Source: Paenibacillus harenae
GTDB taxonomy: Bacteria; Bacillota; Bacilli; Paenibacillales; Paenibacillaceae
Length of the DNA: 64,000 bases
Assembly (NCBI RefSeq): GCF_030812415.1
Contig: NZ_JAUSST010000001.1
Location: forward strand, 186,001-250,000
Direction of reading: 5' to 3'
Under the pieces are notes generated by a model. It did not search any database. It was not told the origin of the DNA and was given only the letters and a program-made list of their open reading frames with translations. The translations under genes were made by a program, and so were the position numbers. This document shows, in pieces, positions 18,281-26,212 of the stretch (position 1 is the first letter of the stretch; each line of letters starts with the position of its first letter).

Positions 18281-18829
18281 ATGGCTGAAATAAGAATTCG
18301 CAATACCGAGCAACGCATCTCCGGCGAAGAAAACGTCCGTGCATTTCTAGAACAACAGGAAGTACTATATGAACATTGGAATACGAGCAAGCTAGCTCCG
18401 GAATTACAAGAGAAATTCGTTCTTTCCGATGAAGAGAAGCAGCAAGTGCTTGCTACTTATAAAGAGGAAATCAAGGACCTTGCAGAACGCCGCGGCTACA
18501 AAACTTGGGATATTATTACATTGTCCGAAGCAACGCCTAACCTGGATGAGCTTCTCAAAAAATTCGAGAACGTTCATACGCATACGGAAGATGAAGTTCG
18601 TGCAATCACGGCCGGCAAAGGCATCTTTATCATCAAAGGCACTGACGATGTCGGTTACTTCGATGTTGAACTCGAAGCAGGCGATGTCATTTCCGTACCG
18701 GAATACAAGCCTCACTTCTTCACGCTAATGGATAATCGCCAGATCGTTGCCGTTCGCTTGTTCATTGAGACGGAAGGCTGGATCGCTCACCCGTTCGCTG
18801 ATCCTGTATTCGAAACGAACAAAGCGTAA
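18281..18829 (+). CDS. mtnD: Acireductone dioxygenase (methionine salvage)
   Basis: This 182-residue cupin carries the metal-binding set His99, His101, Glu105 (NVHTHTEDEV) and the fourth ligand His145 (YKPHFF). It oxidises 1,2-dihydroxy-3-keto-5-methylthiopentene to 2-keto-4-methylthiobutyrate and formate in methionine salvage (Fe form; established). The start at 18281 is preferred over an ATG six bases earlier because GAGGGA lies at the proper distance. It stands alone between its own promoter and terminator, divergent from metH. The other mtn genes are not in the window. Confidence 0.94.
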   Translation: MAEIRIRNTEQRISGEENVRAFLEQQEVLYEHWNTSKLAPELQEKFVLSDEEKQQVLATYKEEIKDLAERRGYKTWDIITLSEATPNLDELLKKFENVHTHTEDEVRAITAGKGIFIIKGTDDVGYFDVELEAGDVISVPEYKPHFFTLMDNRQIVAVRLFIETEGWIAHPFADPVFETNKA

Positions 18830-18849
18830 CGAACCCTATACAATCGTGC

Positions 18850-18893
18850 AAGCCCCTCATGCTGCAGCGTTGCCGTAGCCGAGGGGCTTATTT
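18850..18893. terminator. Rho-independent terminator after mtnD
   Basis: AAGCCCCTC (18850-18858) pairs with GAGGGGCTT (18881-18889) and is followed by ATTTATT; it can serve mtnD and, in reverse, the HAD gene that ends at 18907. Confidence 0.7.
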
Positions 18894-18906
18894 ATTCTCA
18901 TATAAC

Positions 18907-19695
18907 TTATTGCTCCAAAATTTGAAGCAGTTCTTCCAAATGCTTAATCTCATAAGTAGGAATAATATCGTCATTCCTTACCATGTCGTGGCGGTTAATC
19001 CAAACGGATGTCATGCCGATCGTATTCGCGCCGAGAATATCGGTCGTCAGCTTATCGCCTACCATAATGCCATGATCCGGCTCAATGCCCAGACGTTCAA
19101 GCGCATGCTTAAAGATCGATGCTGCAGGCTTCCCTTCGCCGAATTCGCCCGAAATAATAATATGATCGAAATACGGAACGAGCTGCGGAACGCCAGCCAG
19201 CTTCTCGCGTTGCAAATCCGGCGAGCCATTCGTGAGCAGCAGCAGCTTATATTTACCTTTGAGCGCGTCAAGCACGCGGAATGTTTCATCATATACAATC
19301 GGACGAGAGCGGCGTTCGGCAGGGAACTTCTCGGCAAGCTCAGCACCAAGCTTAGCATCGTCCACGCCAAGCGCAAGCAGCCCCTTCGTCCAAGCCTCGC
19401 GGCGATAGCCGGGAGCCAGGCTCTCCAGCTTGCGGAATTCTTCCTGTTCGCCTTCGCGGAAGTTCGCCCACAAACCTTCGAACGGATTGATGCCGATCAT
19501 CTTCGTGAACGGGAACGTCTCGTACGATTCATATAACGCTCTTGCTTCACTGCGCACTGCTTCCTCGAGCGCGATAACTTCCACGCCTGTAAGATCAGCA
19601 GCAGCCTTGCATGTCGCTTCAAATGCTTCCTTCACACTGCGGTCGTCCCATAGCAGCGTGTCGTCTAAGTCAAATAATACAGCTTGTTTTGCCAT
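18907..19695 (-). CDS. HAD-superfamily hydrolase (subfamily IA)
   Basis: The 262-residue protein has motif I AVLFDLDDTLLWDD, motif II LLTNGSPD, the lysine in EFGEGKPAASIF and motif IV MVGDKLTTDILGA, with a helical cap between motifs I and II. This is the YjjG/phosphoglycolate phosphatase-like group acting on small phosphorylated metabolites. The substrate is not readable. The ATG at 19695 is chosen because GGGAGAG lies about 11 bases upstream; a second in-frame ATG nine bases earlier is too close to it. The membrane protein gene ends 24 bases upstream on the same strand. Confidence 0.88.
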   Translation of the reverse strand: MAKQAVLFDLDDTLLWDDRSVKEAFEATCKAAADLTGVEVIALEEAVRSEARALYESYETFPFTKMIGINPFEGLWANFREGEQEEFRKLESLAPGYRREAWTKGLLALGVDDAKLGAELAEKFPAERRSRPIVYDETFRVLDALKGKYKLLLLTNGSPDLQREKLAGVPQLVPYFDHIIISGEFGEGKPAASIFKHALERLGIEPDHGIMVGDKLTTDILGANTIGMTSVWINRHDMVRNDDIIPTYEIKHLEELLQILEQ

Positions 19696-19719
19696 GTTAA
19701 TCATTACTCTCCCATGCCT

Positions 19720-20226
19720 TTATTTTTGCTGAAACGAAATGCCGTTCGCTTGTGCGAAATCCTTTAGCTTCTCATTGATTTCATCCGTCGGATAACGATT
19801 AATGAGTCTCGAGAACACCCAATTGCCGCCCTTTTGCGGTTCAATGACTACATAACCGGGCTGCACGCTAATGCATTTAATCGAAGAAGCGGAAAGACGC
19901 TTGTCCCCCATCATTCGACGCGTCTGCACGTAATCTTTGCCGATCTGAATATAAGGACGGCGCAAGAAAAACAGTCCTGCCAGAACGACATAACATGCGA
20001 TTGTTACATAAAACATCGTATCGACCTGATAGTCCTTCTGACTCTGTATCAGAATAACATACAACGCGATAAACAAGAGCAGCAGAATCGGCGCAATGTA
20101 ATTTCGACCAACGATTTTTACCGCTTTGTCGCCATTTAGTACGATAGAGCCTTCGCCATGTTTTTTCCGTTGCTTGTTGACCTGACTCATATTTTTGCGC
20201 ACTTTGCGCTCCCAAGAACGTGACAA
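19720..20226 (-). CDS. Uncharacterised two-helix membrane protein
   Basis: I do not recognise the family with certainty. The protein of about 168 residues has a basic N-terminus, two adjacent membrane helices (YIAPILLLLFIALYVILI and MFYVTIACYVVLAGLFFL) and a C-terminal soluble part of about 80 residues. That part has a strand-rich pattern (YIQIGKDYVQTRRMMGDK, YVVIEPQKGGNWVFS) reminiscent of bacterial PH-like domains. A TTG start at 20226 fits an AGGGGGAG ribosome site; no ATG precedes the conserved part with a comparable site. It lies between the aldo/keto reductase and HAD genes, all on minus. Confidence 0.7.
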   Translation of the reverse strand: MSRSWERKVRKNMSQVNKQRKKHGEGSIVLNGDKAVKIVGRNYIAPILLLLFIALYVILIQSQKDYQVDTMFYVTIACYVVLAGLFFLRRPYIQIGKDYVQTRRMMGDKRLSASSIKCISVQPGYVVIEPQKGGNWVFSRLINRYPTDEINEKLKDFAQANGISFQQK

Positions 20227-20269
20227 GCTTACTCCCCCTACTTTGGCTTGCTTCCGCAAGCCTTCTATT

Positions 20270-21259
20270 TTACTTCAACGGACGCTGGAACTTCGTAATG
20301 AAACGGTTCGGATAATCGTCCGGCAATGCGCTAATTTCGTCCAGCTTGTCCCATAAGCCGCTCGGCATCTCCCAATCGACGGCACCCATGTTCTGCTCGA
20401 ACTGGTCAAGCGTACGAGCCCCGAATATCGGTGAGGTAATGCCTTCCTTCTGCAACAGCCACCGCAAAGCGACTTGTGCAGGCGCTTTGTCCAATTGCTT
20501 GGCTATCTCAAGCACAGCTTCAAGGATTGCGAAGTTATGATCCGACGCGCGGTTATCCCAAGCGCTCTCGCCAACCTTTGAAGTTAATCGCCCTTCCGTT
20601 GGCATCTCGCGATTATATCGTCCAGTGAGGAAGCCGCCTCCAAGCGGGGCCCAAGGAACAATTCCTATCTTCTCCTCCAAGCACAACGATATCATCTCAC
20701 GATCCATTTGCCTGCTTACTAAACTATATTGTGGCTGAATGGAAATGAACCTAACGTAACGGTTAACATCGCTCAAAGCGAGCGATTTCATCAATTGCCA
20801 AGCAAAAAAATTGGAACAGCCTATGTATCGGACTTTTCCCGACGTTACAAGATCGTCTAGCGCCCGCAGCGTCTCCTCGATTGGCGTAGCCTGATCCCAT
20901 ACATGCACCTGATACAAATCAATATAGTCGGTCTGAAGACGCTTCAAACTAGCCTCTACTCCGTCCATGATGTGCTTGCGAGAAAGCCCTGCTCCGTTAA
21001 TGTCGCCGGAGGTTGCCATTCTTACTTTCGTTGCAAGCACGGTCTCGGATCGTTTGCCTTGTATCGCTTTGCCAACTATTTCTTCCGAACGGCCGTTTAC
21101 ATAAACATCCGCCGTGTCGATAAAGTTGCCGCCCTTTTCGAAGAAACGGCGAATCATTTCAATCGAGTCTTGTTCATTCGTCGTATTGCCGAACGTCATT
21201 GCCCCGAGACATAATTCGGAAACGGCCAGGCCGCTTCTTCCAAGCAAACGATAGTTCAT
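20270..21259 (-). CDS. Aldo/keto reductase
   Basis: The 329-residue protein has the TIM-barrel AKR signature: YRLLGRSGLAVSELCLGAMTFG, the catalytic Asp/Tyr segment FIDTADVYVNGRSEEIVGKA, and Lys in VLATKVRM, and also YIGCSNFFAWQL and a C-terminal NADPH-binding stretch. It reduces aldehydes or ketones with NADPH; the natural substrate is unknown. The ATG at 21259 has GGGGGA seven bases upstream; the longer reading from a TTG would overlap that site. It is the first gene of a probable minus-strand group with the membrane protein and HAD hydrolase. Confidence 0.93.
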   Translation of the reverse strand: MNYRLLGRSGLAVSELCLGAMTFGNTTNEQDSIEMIRRFFEKGGNFIDTADVYVNGRSEEIVGKAIQGKRSETVLATKVRMATSGDINGAGLSRKHIMDGVEASLKRLQTDYIDLYQVHVWDQATPIEETLRALDDLVTSGKVRYIGCSNFFAWQLMKSLALSDVNRYVRFISIQPQYSLVSRQMDREMISLCLEEKIGIVPWAPLGGGFLTGRYNREMPTEGRLTSKVGESAWDNRASDHNFAILEAVLEIAKQLDKAPAQVALRWLLQKEGITSPIFGARTLDQFEQNMGAVDWEMPSGLWDKLDEISALPDDYPNRFITKFQRPLK

Positions 21260-21346
21260 GTATGAATCCCCCAAGCGCTTCCGTTTTTGAGCCTTGCATA
21301 AGAAGATTATACGAGGAAAGCCAAGCAGAACTTGGCCATCCGGCTA

Positions 21347-21544
21347 TTAATGCTTAACGTTATCTTGATCCCCGTCTTCCACGAATTTGATCGTATCAAG
21401 CTGCTGTTTAAAGTTGCTCTTGAAGTTGTTCAAATACTGACGGCGAAGCTCGTCACGCTCTGTCGTTTCTTCGTCGGTCAAGCCTACCGTTTTATTTTTA
21501 CGAGAAAGCTCGTTGATCCGCGCTATTAACTTGTCGATATCCAT
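21347..21544 (-). CDS. ynzC: DUF896/UPF0291 protein (YnzC-like)
   Basis: This 65-residue, highly charged two-helix protein (IDKLIARINELSRKNKTVGLTDEE, RDELRRQYLNNF) is a clear DUF896 member. In B. subtilis ynzC is the third gene of the LexA-controlled yneA-yneB-ynzC operon, divergent from lexA. Here it keeps that neighbourhood, but yneB is absent and a terminator separates it from the yneA-like gene. Its function is unknown in the family. Confidence 0.9.
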   Translation of the reverse strand: MDIDKLIARINELSRKNKTVGLTDEETTERDELRRQYLNNFKSNFKQQLDTIKFVEDGDQDNVKH

Positions 21545-21663
21545 CGTTTACGACATACTCCCCTCATGCTGTAAATGTTCTAACCTTTACTTTGACATTT
21601 TCGGAGCTCTATTGTCAAGGCGGCAGCATCATCATGTTTGCAAAACGCTAGATTCTTATAATG

Positions 21664-21701
21664 AAAAAAGAGCATCACACCGTTAATCGGTGCAGATGCT
21701 C
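21664..21701 (-). terminator. Terminator after the yneA-like gene
   Basis: GAGCATC/GATGCTC with inner CACCG/CGGTG stem, followed on the minus strand by TTTTTTC. It would end yneA transcription before ynzC. Confidence 0.85.
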
Positions 21702-21715
21702 TCCGCTCGCTGCCT

Positions 21716-22090
21716 TTATATAGAAGGAATAACTAGCTTCTGGCCAGGATACAAATTCGTGGATTCTAGCCCGTTACGCTCCTTGATCAAATAAATGACG
21801 TATCGCACATCTTCCTCGTCTCCGGCGAAACGGTTAGCAATGGCCCACAGCGTATCGCCTGTATATACTGTCACAAGCTCTTCGTTGACGGCTTCAACCG
21901 TGTTCTGGCTGCCAGATGCGTTCGTACCCATTAGCAAAAAGCTTGTAAACAAAAGGACGAACAGCATTGCGCAAACGATCAGCTTAATTGCATGTCGTCT
22001 CATTACGGCCGCATAACGCTTATATGTGGTATTCGCGTTCATCTCTGGTCTCGTATGTATTGTTCTATAAAAGCTTGGATTCATCATCAT
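21716..22090 (-). CDS. yneA: YneA-like LysM cell-division suppressor (SOS)
   Basis: The 124-residue protein has a basic cytoplasmic N-terminus, one membrane helix (LIVCAMLFVLLFTSFLLMG, about 38-56) and a C-terminal LysM domain (VYTGDTLWAIANRF to YPGQKLVIPSI). This is the build of YneA, which blocks septation during the SOS response in B. subtilis (established there). It is divergent from lexA with candidate LexA boxes in between, which supports SOS control. The ATG at 22090 is preceded by GGGGTG seven bases upstream. It could be a general LysM membrane protein, but context favours YneA. Confidence 0.88.
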   Translation of the reverse strand: MMMNPSFYRTIHTRPEMNANTTYKRYAAVMRRHAIKLIVCAMLFVLLFTSFLLMGTNASGSQNTVEAVNEELVTVYTGDTLWAIANRFAGDEEDVRYVIYLIKERNGLESTNLYPGQKLVIPSI

Positions 22091-22102
22091 TTATCAGCAC
22101 CC

Positions 22103-22116
22103 CAAACGTTTGTTCT
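22103..22116. promoter_or_regulatory. Candidate LexA (SOS) box 1, near the yneA start
   Basis: CAAACGTTTGTTCT matches 10 of 14 positions of the Gram-positive box CGAACATATGTTCG. It lies between the yneA promoter and its start codon. Confidence 0.6.
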
Positions 22117-22138
22117 GTTTTATGATATGAGAATAACA

Positions 22139-22152
22139 CGAACAAACGTTTG
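22139..22152. promoter_or_regulatory. Candidate LexA (SOS) box 2, in the yneA promoter
   Basis: CGAACAAACGTTTG matches 11 of 14 positions of the SOS consensus and falls in the spacer of a minus-strand promoter (TTGACC, 18-base spacer, TATTCT). Confidence 0.7.
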
Positions 22153-22169
22153 CGGTCAATACTAAAATG

Positions 22170-22183
22170 CGAACCTTTGTGCT
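22170..22183. promoter_or_regulatory. Candidate LexA (SOS) box 3
   Basis: CGAACCTTTGTGCT keeps the left half-site exactly and most of the right half (10 of 14). It begins exactly 16 bases before box 4. Confidence 0.5.
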
Positions 22184-22185
22184 TA

Positions 22186-22199
22186 AGAACTTATGTTTG
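22186..22199. promoter_or_regulatory. Candidate LexA (SOS) box 4
   Basis: AGAACTTATGTTTG matches 11 of 14 positions of CGAACATATGTTCG and overlaps the proposed lexA -35 element. Confidence 0.65.
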
Positions 22200-22225
22200 T
22201 GCGAACCCCGGTTCTATGCTATACT
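22197..22225 (+). promoter_or_regulatory. lexA promoter
   Basis: TTGTGC (22197-22202), 17 bases and TATACT (22220-22225) lie about 31 bases upstream of the lexA start. Confidence 0.7.
22202..22215. promoter_or_regulatory. Candidate LexA (SOS) box 5, inside the lexA promoter
   Basis: CGAACCCCGGTTCT keeps both half-site cores (CGAAC, GTTC) and lies between the -35 and -10 of lexA, the classic position for autorepression. Confidence 0.8.
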
Positions 22226-22256
22226 TTTGTACAAACCTACTAATGGAGTGATCGCA

Positions 22257-22877
22257 GTGTCGAAGATTTCCAGCCGACAACAATCTATTCTTGATTTCAT
22301 TAAGAATGAGGTCCGTGAGAAAGGCTATCCGCCTTCCGTCAGGGAAATCGGCGAAGCCGTCGGATTATTATCAAGCTCCACCGTTCATGGTCATCTCGAC
22401 CGTTTAGAGAAGAAGGGCCTTATCCGACGCGACCCAACCAAGCCCCGTGCCATTGAGATTTTGGATACGGAAGGCGTGGACGGTATTATCCCGCTTGCCG
22501 TCGCCAAAGTGCCAATCGTCGGTAAGGTAACTGCCGGCGTACCGATTACAGCTACCGAGAATATTGAAGATTACTTCCCTCTTCCTTCCCATTTTGTTGG
22601 TGACAGCAGCGTCTTCATCCTAAACGTCGAGGGAGAGAGCATGATCGAGGCCGGTATTCACGACGGAGATTATGTTATCGTTCGCCAGCAGCGTACTGCC
22701 AACAACGGCGATATCGTCGTCGCAATGAACGAAGATGACGAAGCGACCGTTAAGACGTTTTACAAGGAGAAGAACTACATACGTCTCCAACCGGAGAATT
22801 CCTCCATGCAGCCGATCCTGCTGCAGAACGTTACAATCTTAGGCAAGGTCATCGGATTGTTCCGCGACATTCATTAG
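22257..22877 (+). CDS. lexA: SOS repressor LexA
   Basis: The 206-residue protein has an N-terminal winged helix-turn-helix ([39 protein letters not shown]), an Ala93-Gly94 self-cleavage site in VTAGVP, and the Ser128 (GESMI) and Lys166 (ATVKTF) dyad. These match known LexA numbering closely. It represses DNA-damage genes until RecA-stimulated cleavage. The start is the GTG at 22257, with GGAGTG six bases upstream; the open frame extends 30 codons further upstream through the promoter, which is not coding. LexA boxes in its own promoter indicate autorepression and control of yneA. Confidence 0.97.
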   Translation: MSKISSRQQSILDFIKNEVREKGYPPSVREIGEAVGLLSSSTVHGHLDRLEKKGLIRRDPTKPRAIEILDTEGVDGIIPLAVAKVPIVGKVTAGVPITATENIEDYFPLPSHFVGDSSVFILNVEGESMIEAGIHDGDYVIVRQQRTANNGDIVVAMNEDDEATVKTFYKEKNYIRLQPENSSMQPILLQNVTILGKVIGLFRDIH

Positions 22878-22889
22878 CCATTGAACAAC

Positions 22890-22940
22890 AAGAAGAGGTA
22901 GATCGGTATGCTAGCAGCATACCGATCTACCTCTTCTTTA
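22890..22940. terminator. Terminator after lexA
   Basis: A perfect 23-bp stem (22890-22912 with 22916-22938) and a 3-base loop, followed by TTTAG. It is an unusually long, flawless hairpin. Confidence 0.9.
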
Positions 22941-22971
22941 GTTGTAGGTGAAGACTTCTTCGCTGTAAATT

Positions 22972-22999
22972 AAAAAATCCGCCGAAGCTTCGGCGGATT
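22972..22999 (-). terminator. Terminator after glnA
   Basis: AATCCGCCGAAGCTTCGGCGGATT (a 24-base self-complementary stretch at 22976-22999; stem AATCCGCCGA) is followed on the minus strand by TTTTTTAA, 21 bases past the glnA stop. Confidence 0.9.
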
Positions 23000-23019
23000 C
23001 ATGTTTCGAATCTTTGATC

Positions 23020-24348
23020 TTAGTAGAGCGTCAAGTACTGATCGCGTTCCCATTGGTGAACTTGCGTACGGTACATGTCCCACTCGATTTCTTTCAGCTC
23101 GTAGAAGTGAGCAAGCGCGTGCTCGCCAAGTGCGTCGCATACGATATCGCTGCGGAGCATTTCGTCGAGCGCTTCCTTCAAGTCGCCCGGCAAGCTTGGA
23201 ATGCCTGCGTCCAGTCGTTCTTCCTCGGTCATGATATAGATGTTGCGGTCTGTCGGAGGAGGAAGCTCGGTTTTGTTAACAATGCCATCGAGCCCGGCTC
23301 TCAGCATGACAGCTAGCACAAGGTACGGGTTAGCCGCTGGATCCGGGTTGCGAACCTCTACCCGTGTGCTAAGACCGCGGGATGCCGGAATACGGATCAT
23401 TGGCGAACGGTTGCTCGCCGACCATGCGACGTAGACTGGCGCTTCATAGCCAGGTACAAGACGTTTGTAAGAGTTGACTGTAGGATTCGTAATCGCAGCC
23501 ATTGCGCGGGCATGCTGCAAAATACCAGCCATATAGTAACGAGCGGTTGCGCTTAAACCAAGCTTGTCCTTCTCGTCGTAGAACACGTTCGAGTTGCCTT
23601 GGAACAACGATTGATGGCAGTGCATGCCGGAACCGTTAACGCCGAACAGCGGCTTAGGCATAAACGACGCATGCAGGCCGTGCTCGCGGGCAATCGTCTT
23701 CACGACGAGCTTGAACGTCTGGATTTGGTCGGCAGCGCGAATCGCATCCGCATATTTGAAGTCGATCTCGTGCTGCCCGGGCGCTACCTCATGGTGAGAG
23801 GCCTCGATCTCGAAGCCCATTTCTTCGAGCGTCAATACGATTTCACGGCGACAGTTCTCGCCCATGTCCATCGGCGCAAGGTCGAAGTAACCGCCTTGGT
23901 CGTTCAACTCCGTCGTAGGCTCGCCTTTATCATCGGTTTTGAATAAGAAAAATTCCGGTTCCGGTCCAACGTTCATCGCGGAGTAGCCCATTTCTTCCGC
24001 TTCCTTAAGCGCACGCTTCAAAATACCGCGCGGGTCGCCGGCGAACGGTGTGCCGTCCGGCATATAAATATCGCAAATAAGACGCGCAACGCGGTCTTGC
24101 GTAACCCAAGGGAAAATAACCCATGTATCAAGATCCGGATAGAGATACATGTCAGATTCTTCGATACGAACATAACCTTCAATGGAAGATCCATCAAACA
24201 TCATTTTGTTGTCGAGCGCTTTCTCAAGCTGGCTAAATGGAATTTCAACGTTCTTGATCGTTCCAAGCAAATCGGTAAATTGCAAACGGATGAAACGTAC
24301 GTTCTGTTCCTTTGCTATTGCAATAATATCCTCTTTCGTGTAACCCAC
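23020..24348 (-). CDS. glnA: Glutamine synthetase type I
   Basis: The 442-residue enzyme carries the type I signatures: the beta-Grasp N-terminus with [11 protein letters not shown], the ATP/Glu motifs [11 protein letters not shown] and [33 protein letters not shown], and [12 protein letters not shown]. Length and motifs fit the GSI-alpha group of Firmicutes, which is feedback-inhibited and not adenylylated. It makes glutamine from glutamate, ammonia and ATP. The start is a GTG at 24348 with AAGGAG eight bases upstream. It follows glnR by about 50 bases in the classical glnRA operon. Confidence 0.97.
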   Translation of the reverse strand: MGYTKEDIIAIAKEQNVRFIRLQFTDLLGTIKNVEIPFSQLEKALDNKMMFDGSSIEGYVRIEESDMYLYPDLDTWVIFPWVTQDRVARLICDIYMPDGTPFAGDPRGILKRALKEAEEMGYSAMNVGPEPEFFLFKTDDKGEPTTELNDQGGYFDLAPMDMGENCRREIVLTLEEMGFEIEASHHEVAPGQHEIDFKYADAIRAADQIQTFKLVVKTIAREHGLHASFMPKPLFGVNGSGMHCHQSLFQGNSNVFYDEKDKLGLSATARYYMAGILQHARAMAAITNPTVNSYKRLVPGYEAPVYVAWSASNRSPMIRIPASRGLSTRVEVRNPDPAANPYLVLAVMLRAGLDGIVNKTELPPPTDRNIYIMTEEERLDAGIPSLPGDLKEALDEMLRSDIVCDALGEHALAHFYELKEIEWDMYRTQVHQWERDQYLTLY

Positions 24349-24399
24349 ACAATCATCTCCTTTGTTTGCGTTTCAGTGTGCTTATTATTGTAGGCAAGA

Positions 24400-24813
24400 C
24401 TATCGCTTGTTTAAGAAGCGAGTCAGTTGTCCTTGGATCATTGACGCTTGACCGCCAGGTCTCTTCTCGAGCAGCTGCTGCTTCAGCATACGGTGAAGCT
24501 GCGCATCCGAAAGCTCGCGCCGCTTGACTTCGGATTGCTCGCTCACGATCGTCGCATCGTCGGATTCCTTTGAAACCGGATTCATGACTTGCTTGATGCC
24601 GGCGATATTAACGCCCTTCTCGATCAACGATTTAATTTCTAGTAGCCTCTCAACGTCATTGAACGAAAACAATCGTTGATTCCCTGCTGTTCTTGCCGGC
24701 ACGATCAGTTCATGCTGCTCGTAATAGCGGATTTGGCGGGCCGTTAAGTCCGTAAGCTTCATTACGATGCCTATCGGAAATAATGCCATATTTCTGCGAA
24801 TCTCATCAGCCAT
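24400..24813 (-). CDS. glnR: Nitrogen-regulatory repressor GlnR (MerR family)
   Basis: The 137-residue protein has the MerR-type winged helix (FPIGIVMKLTDLTARQIRYYEQHELIVPARTAGNQRLFSF) followed by the short GlnR tail that senses feedback-inhibited glutamine synthetase. It represses glnRA and other nitrogen genes during nitrogen excess (established for Bacillus and Paenibacillus). The glnA gene is directly downstream. GGAAGG about 10 bases upstream supports the ATG at 24813. Confidence 0.95.
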   Translation of the reverse strand: MADEIRRNMALFPIGIVMKLTDLTARQIRYYEQHELIVPARTAGNQRLFSFNDVERLLEIKSLIEKGVNIAGIKQVMNPVSKESDDATIVSEQSEVKRRELSDAQLHRMLKQQLLEKRPGGQASMIQGQLTRFLNKR

Positions 24814-24849
24814 GTCGCATCAACCTTCCAGTCGCTCTTTTATATGTTC

Positions 24850-24878
24850 ATTTTAACGTCGCACCCGAAACGTGTCAA
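24850..24878 (-). promoter_or_regulatory. glnRA promoter
   Basis: On the minus strand: a perfect TTGACA (24878-24873), a 17-base spacer and TAAAAT (24855-24850), 37 bases upstream of glnR. No convincing GlnR box (TGTNAN7TNACA) was found beside it. Confidence 0.8.
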
Positions 24879-26173
24879 GTTATGTAAGGTTTAATCACAA
24901 TTAATCCCTTCGAAACCAGCTGCTTCAATGCGGTCAAAACGCCGAATTTGGCATGGGCATACGTAAGTCCGCCCTGCATGTAGGCAATATAAGGATCGCG
25001 AATCGGAGCGTCCGCGGACAGCTCCAGGCTTCCGCCCTGAATGAAGGTGCCTGCAGCCATAATGACCGCATTCTCATAGCCAGGCATATCCCATGGCTCG
25101 GGCACGACATGCGCATCGACTGCCGCCGCCCGCTGAATCCCTTGCACGAACGAGATCAGATGCTCGGCTTGTCCGAACCGAACCGCTTGAATTAGATCCG
25201 TACGAGGCTCGTCCCAGCGCGGCTTCGTCTCGAAGCCAAGCCGCTCGAATAGCGCCGCCGCAAGAACGCTGCCTTTTACAGCTTGTCCAACAAAATGCGG
25301 CGCTAAGAATAGTCCTTGATACATATTCCGAAGGGTGCCTAATGTCGCTCCTACCTCGCCGCCGATGCCTGGAGCAGTCAATCGGAAGGAAGCTGCCTCG
25401 ACTGCGGCTTCCGTTCCTGCAATATAACCCCCGGTCTCAGCCAAACCGCCGCCCGGGTTTTTAATTAGCGAGCCCGCCATCAGATCAACGCCAACCTGCG
25501 TCGGCTCTAGCAGCTCGGTAAATTCACCGTAGCAGTTGTCCACGAATACGAGCACATCAGCCTTGATCGCCTTCACCCGGCTCACGATATCGCCGATTTC
25601 GGTCACCGTAAAAGAAGCCCGCCAGCTATAACCGCGCGAGCGCTGAATCCCGATTACTTTCGTCTTCGGCTTAATGGCCGCTTCAATAGCGGGCCAATCC
25701 AAGCCGCCGTCCTCTTGCAGCGCTACCTCATTGTAGATGACTCCCCAATCCTGCAGCGAGCCCTTGCCGTCACCCGGCTTGCCTATCACTTTGTGTAGCG
25801 TATCATACGGCTTGCCCGTAACGTACAACAATTCATCGCCTGGACGCAGTACTCCGAACAACGCGCAGCTTATCGTATGCGTTCCAGATACGAAGTGAGG
25901 TCGCACTAACGCAGCCTCGGCACCCAAGACATCGGCGTAGACGAGGTCCAGCACTTCACGTCCGCGATCGTTGTAACCGTAACCTGTAGAACCATTAAAG
26001 TGAAAGTCGCTTACTTTATGGCGCTGAAACGCCTGTATAACTTTCCATTGATTTTGCTCAGCTATCTTTTCGATCCGGTGAAAGGCGGAAAGGGCGCTCA
26101 GCTCTGCCGCCTCCGCAAGATCCTCGAGCTGCTTCCAAACTTTTTGTTCCTCTTGATGCACTTGAACCACCAT
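24875..26173 (-). CDS. ynbB: PLP-dependent methionine gamma-lyase-like protein (YnbB)
   Basis: This 432-residue fold-type I PLP enzyme of the 'aluminium resistance protein' family has RPHFVSGTHTISCALFGVLRPGD, FVDNCYGEF with the PLP-ring Asp, and the putative Schiff-base lysine in GSLIKNPGGGLAETGGY. The family resembles Cys/Met metabolism lyases, but its substrate is not established. AGGAG precedes the ATG. The order hflX-ynbB-glnR-glnA is the same as in B. subtilis, which makes orthology to YnbB likely. Confidence 0.92.
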   Translation of the reverse strand: MVVQVHQEEQKVWKQLEDLAEAAELSALSAFHRIEKIAEQNQWKVIQAFQRHKVSDFHFNGSTGYGYNDRGREVLDLVYADVLGAEAALVRPHFVSGTHTISCALFGVLRPGDELLYVTGKPYDTLHKVIGKPGDGKGSLQDWGVIYNEVALQEDGGLDWPAIEAAIKPKTKVIGIQRSRGYSWRASFTVTEIGDIVSRVKAIKADVLVFVDNCYGEFTELLEPTQVGVDLMAGSLIKNPGGGLAETGGYIAGTEAAVEAASFRLTAPGIGGEVGATLGTLRNMYQGLFLAPHFVGQAVKGSVLAAALFERLGFETKPRWDEPRTDLIQAVRFGQAEHLISFVQGIQRAAAVDAHVVPEPWDMPGYENAVIMAAGTFIQGGSLELSADAPIRDPYIAYMQGGLTYAHAKFGVLTALKQLVSKGLIVIKPYIT

Positions 26174-26212
26174 ATCTTCTCCTCTTCCGCTTGCAACAAG
26201 ATTATCTTTACT

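Noticed and set aside
24856..24884. GlnR box at the glnRA promoter
   Set aside because: TGTCAAGTTATGTAAGG keeps only one half of TGTNAN7TNACA, and it overlaps the -35; not convincing.
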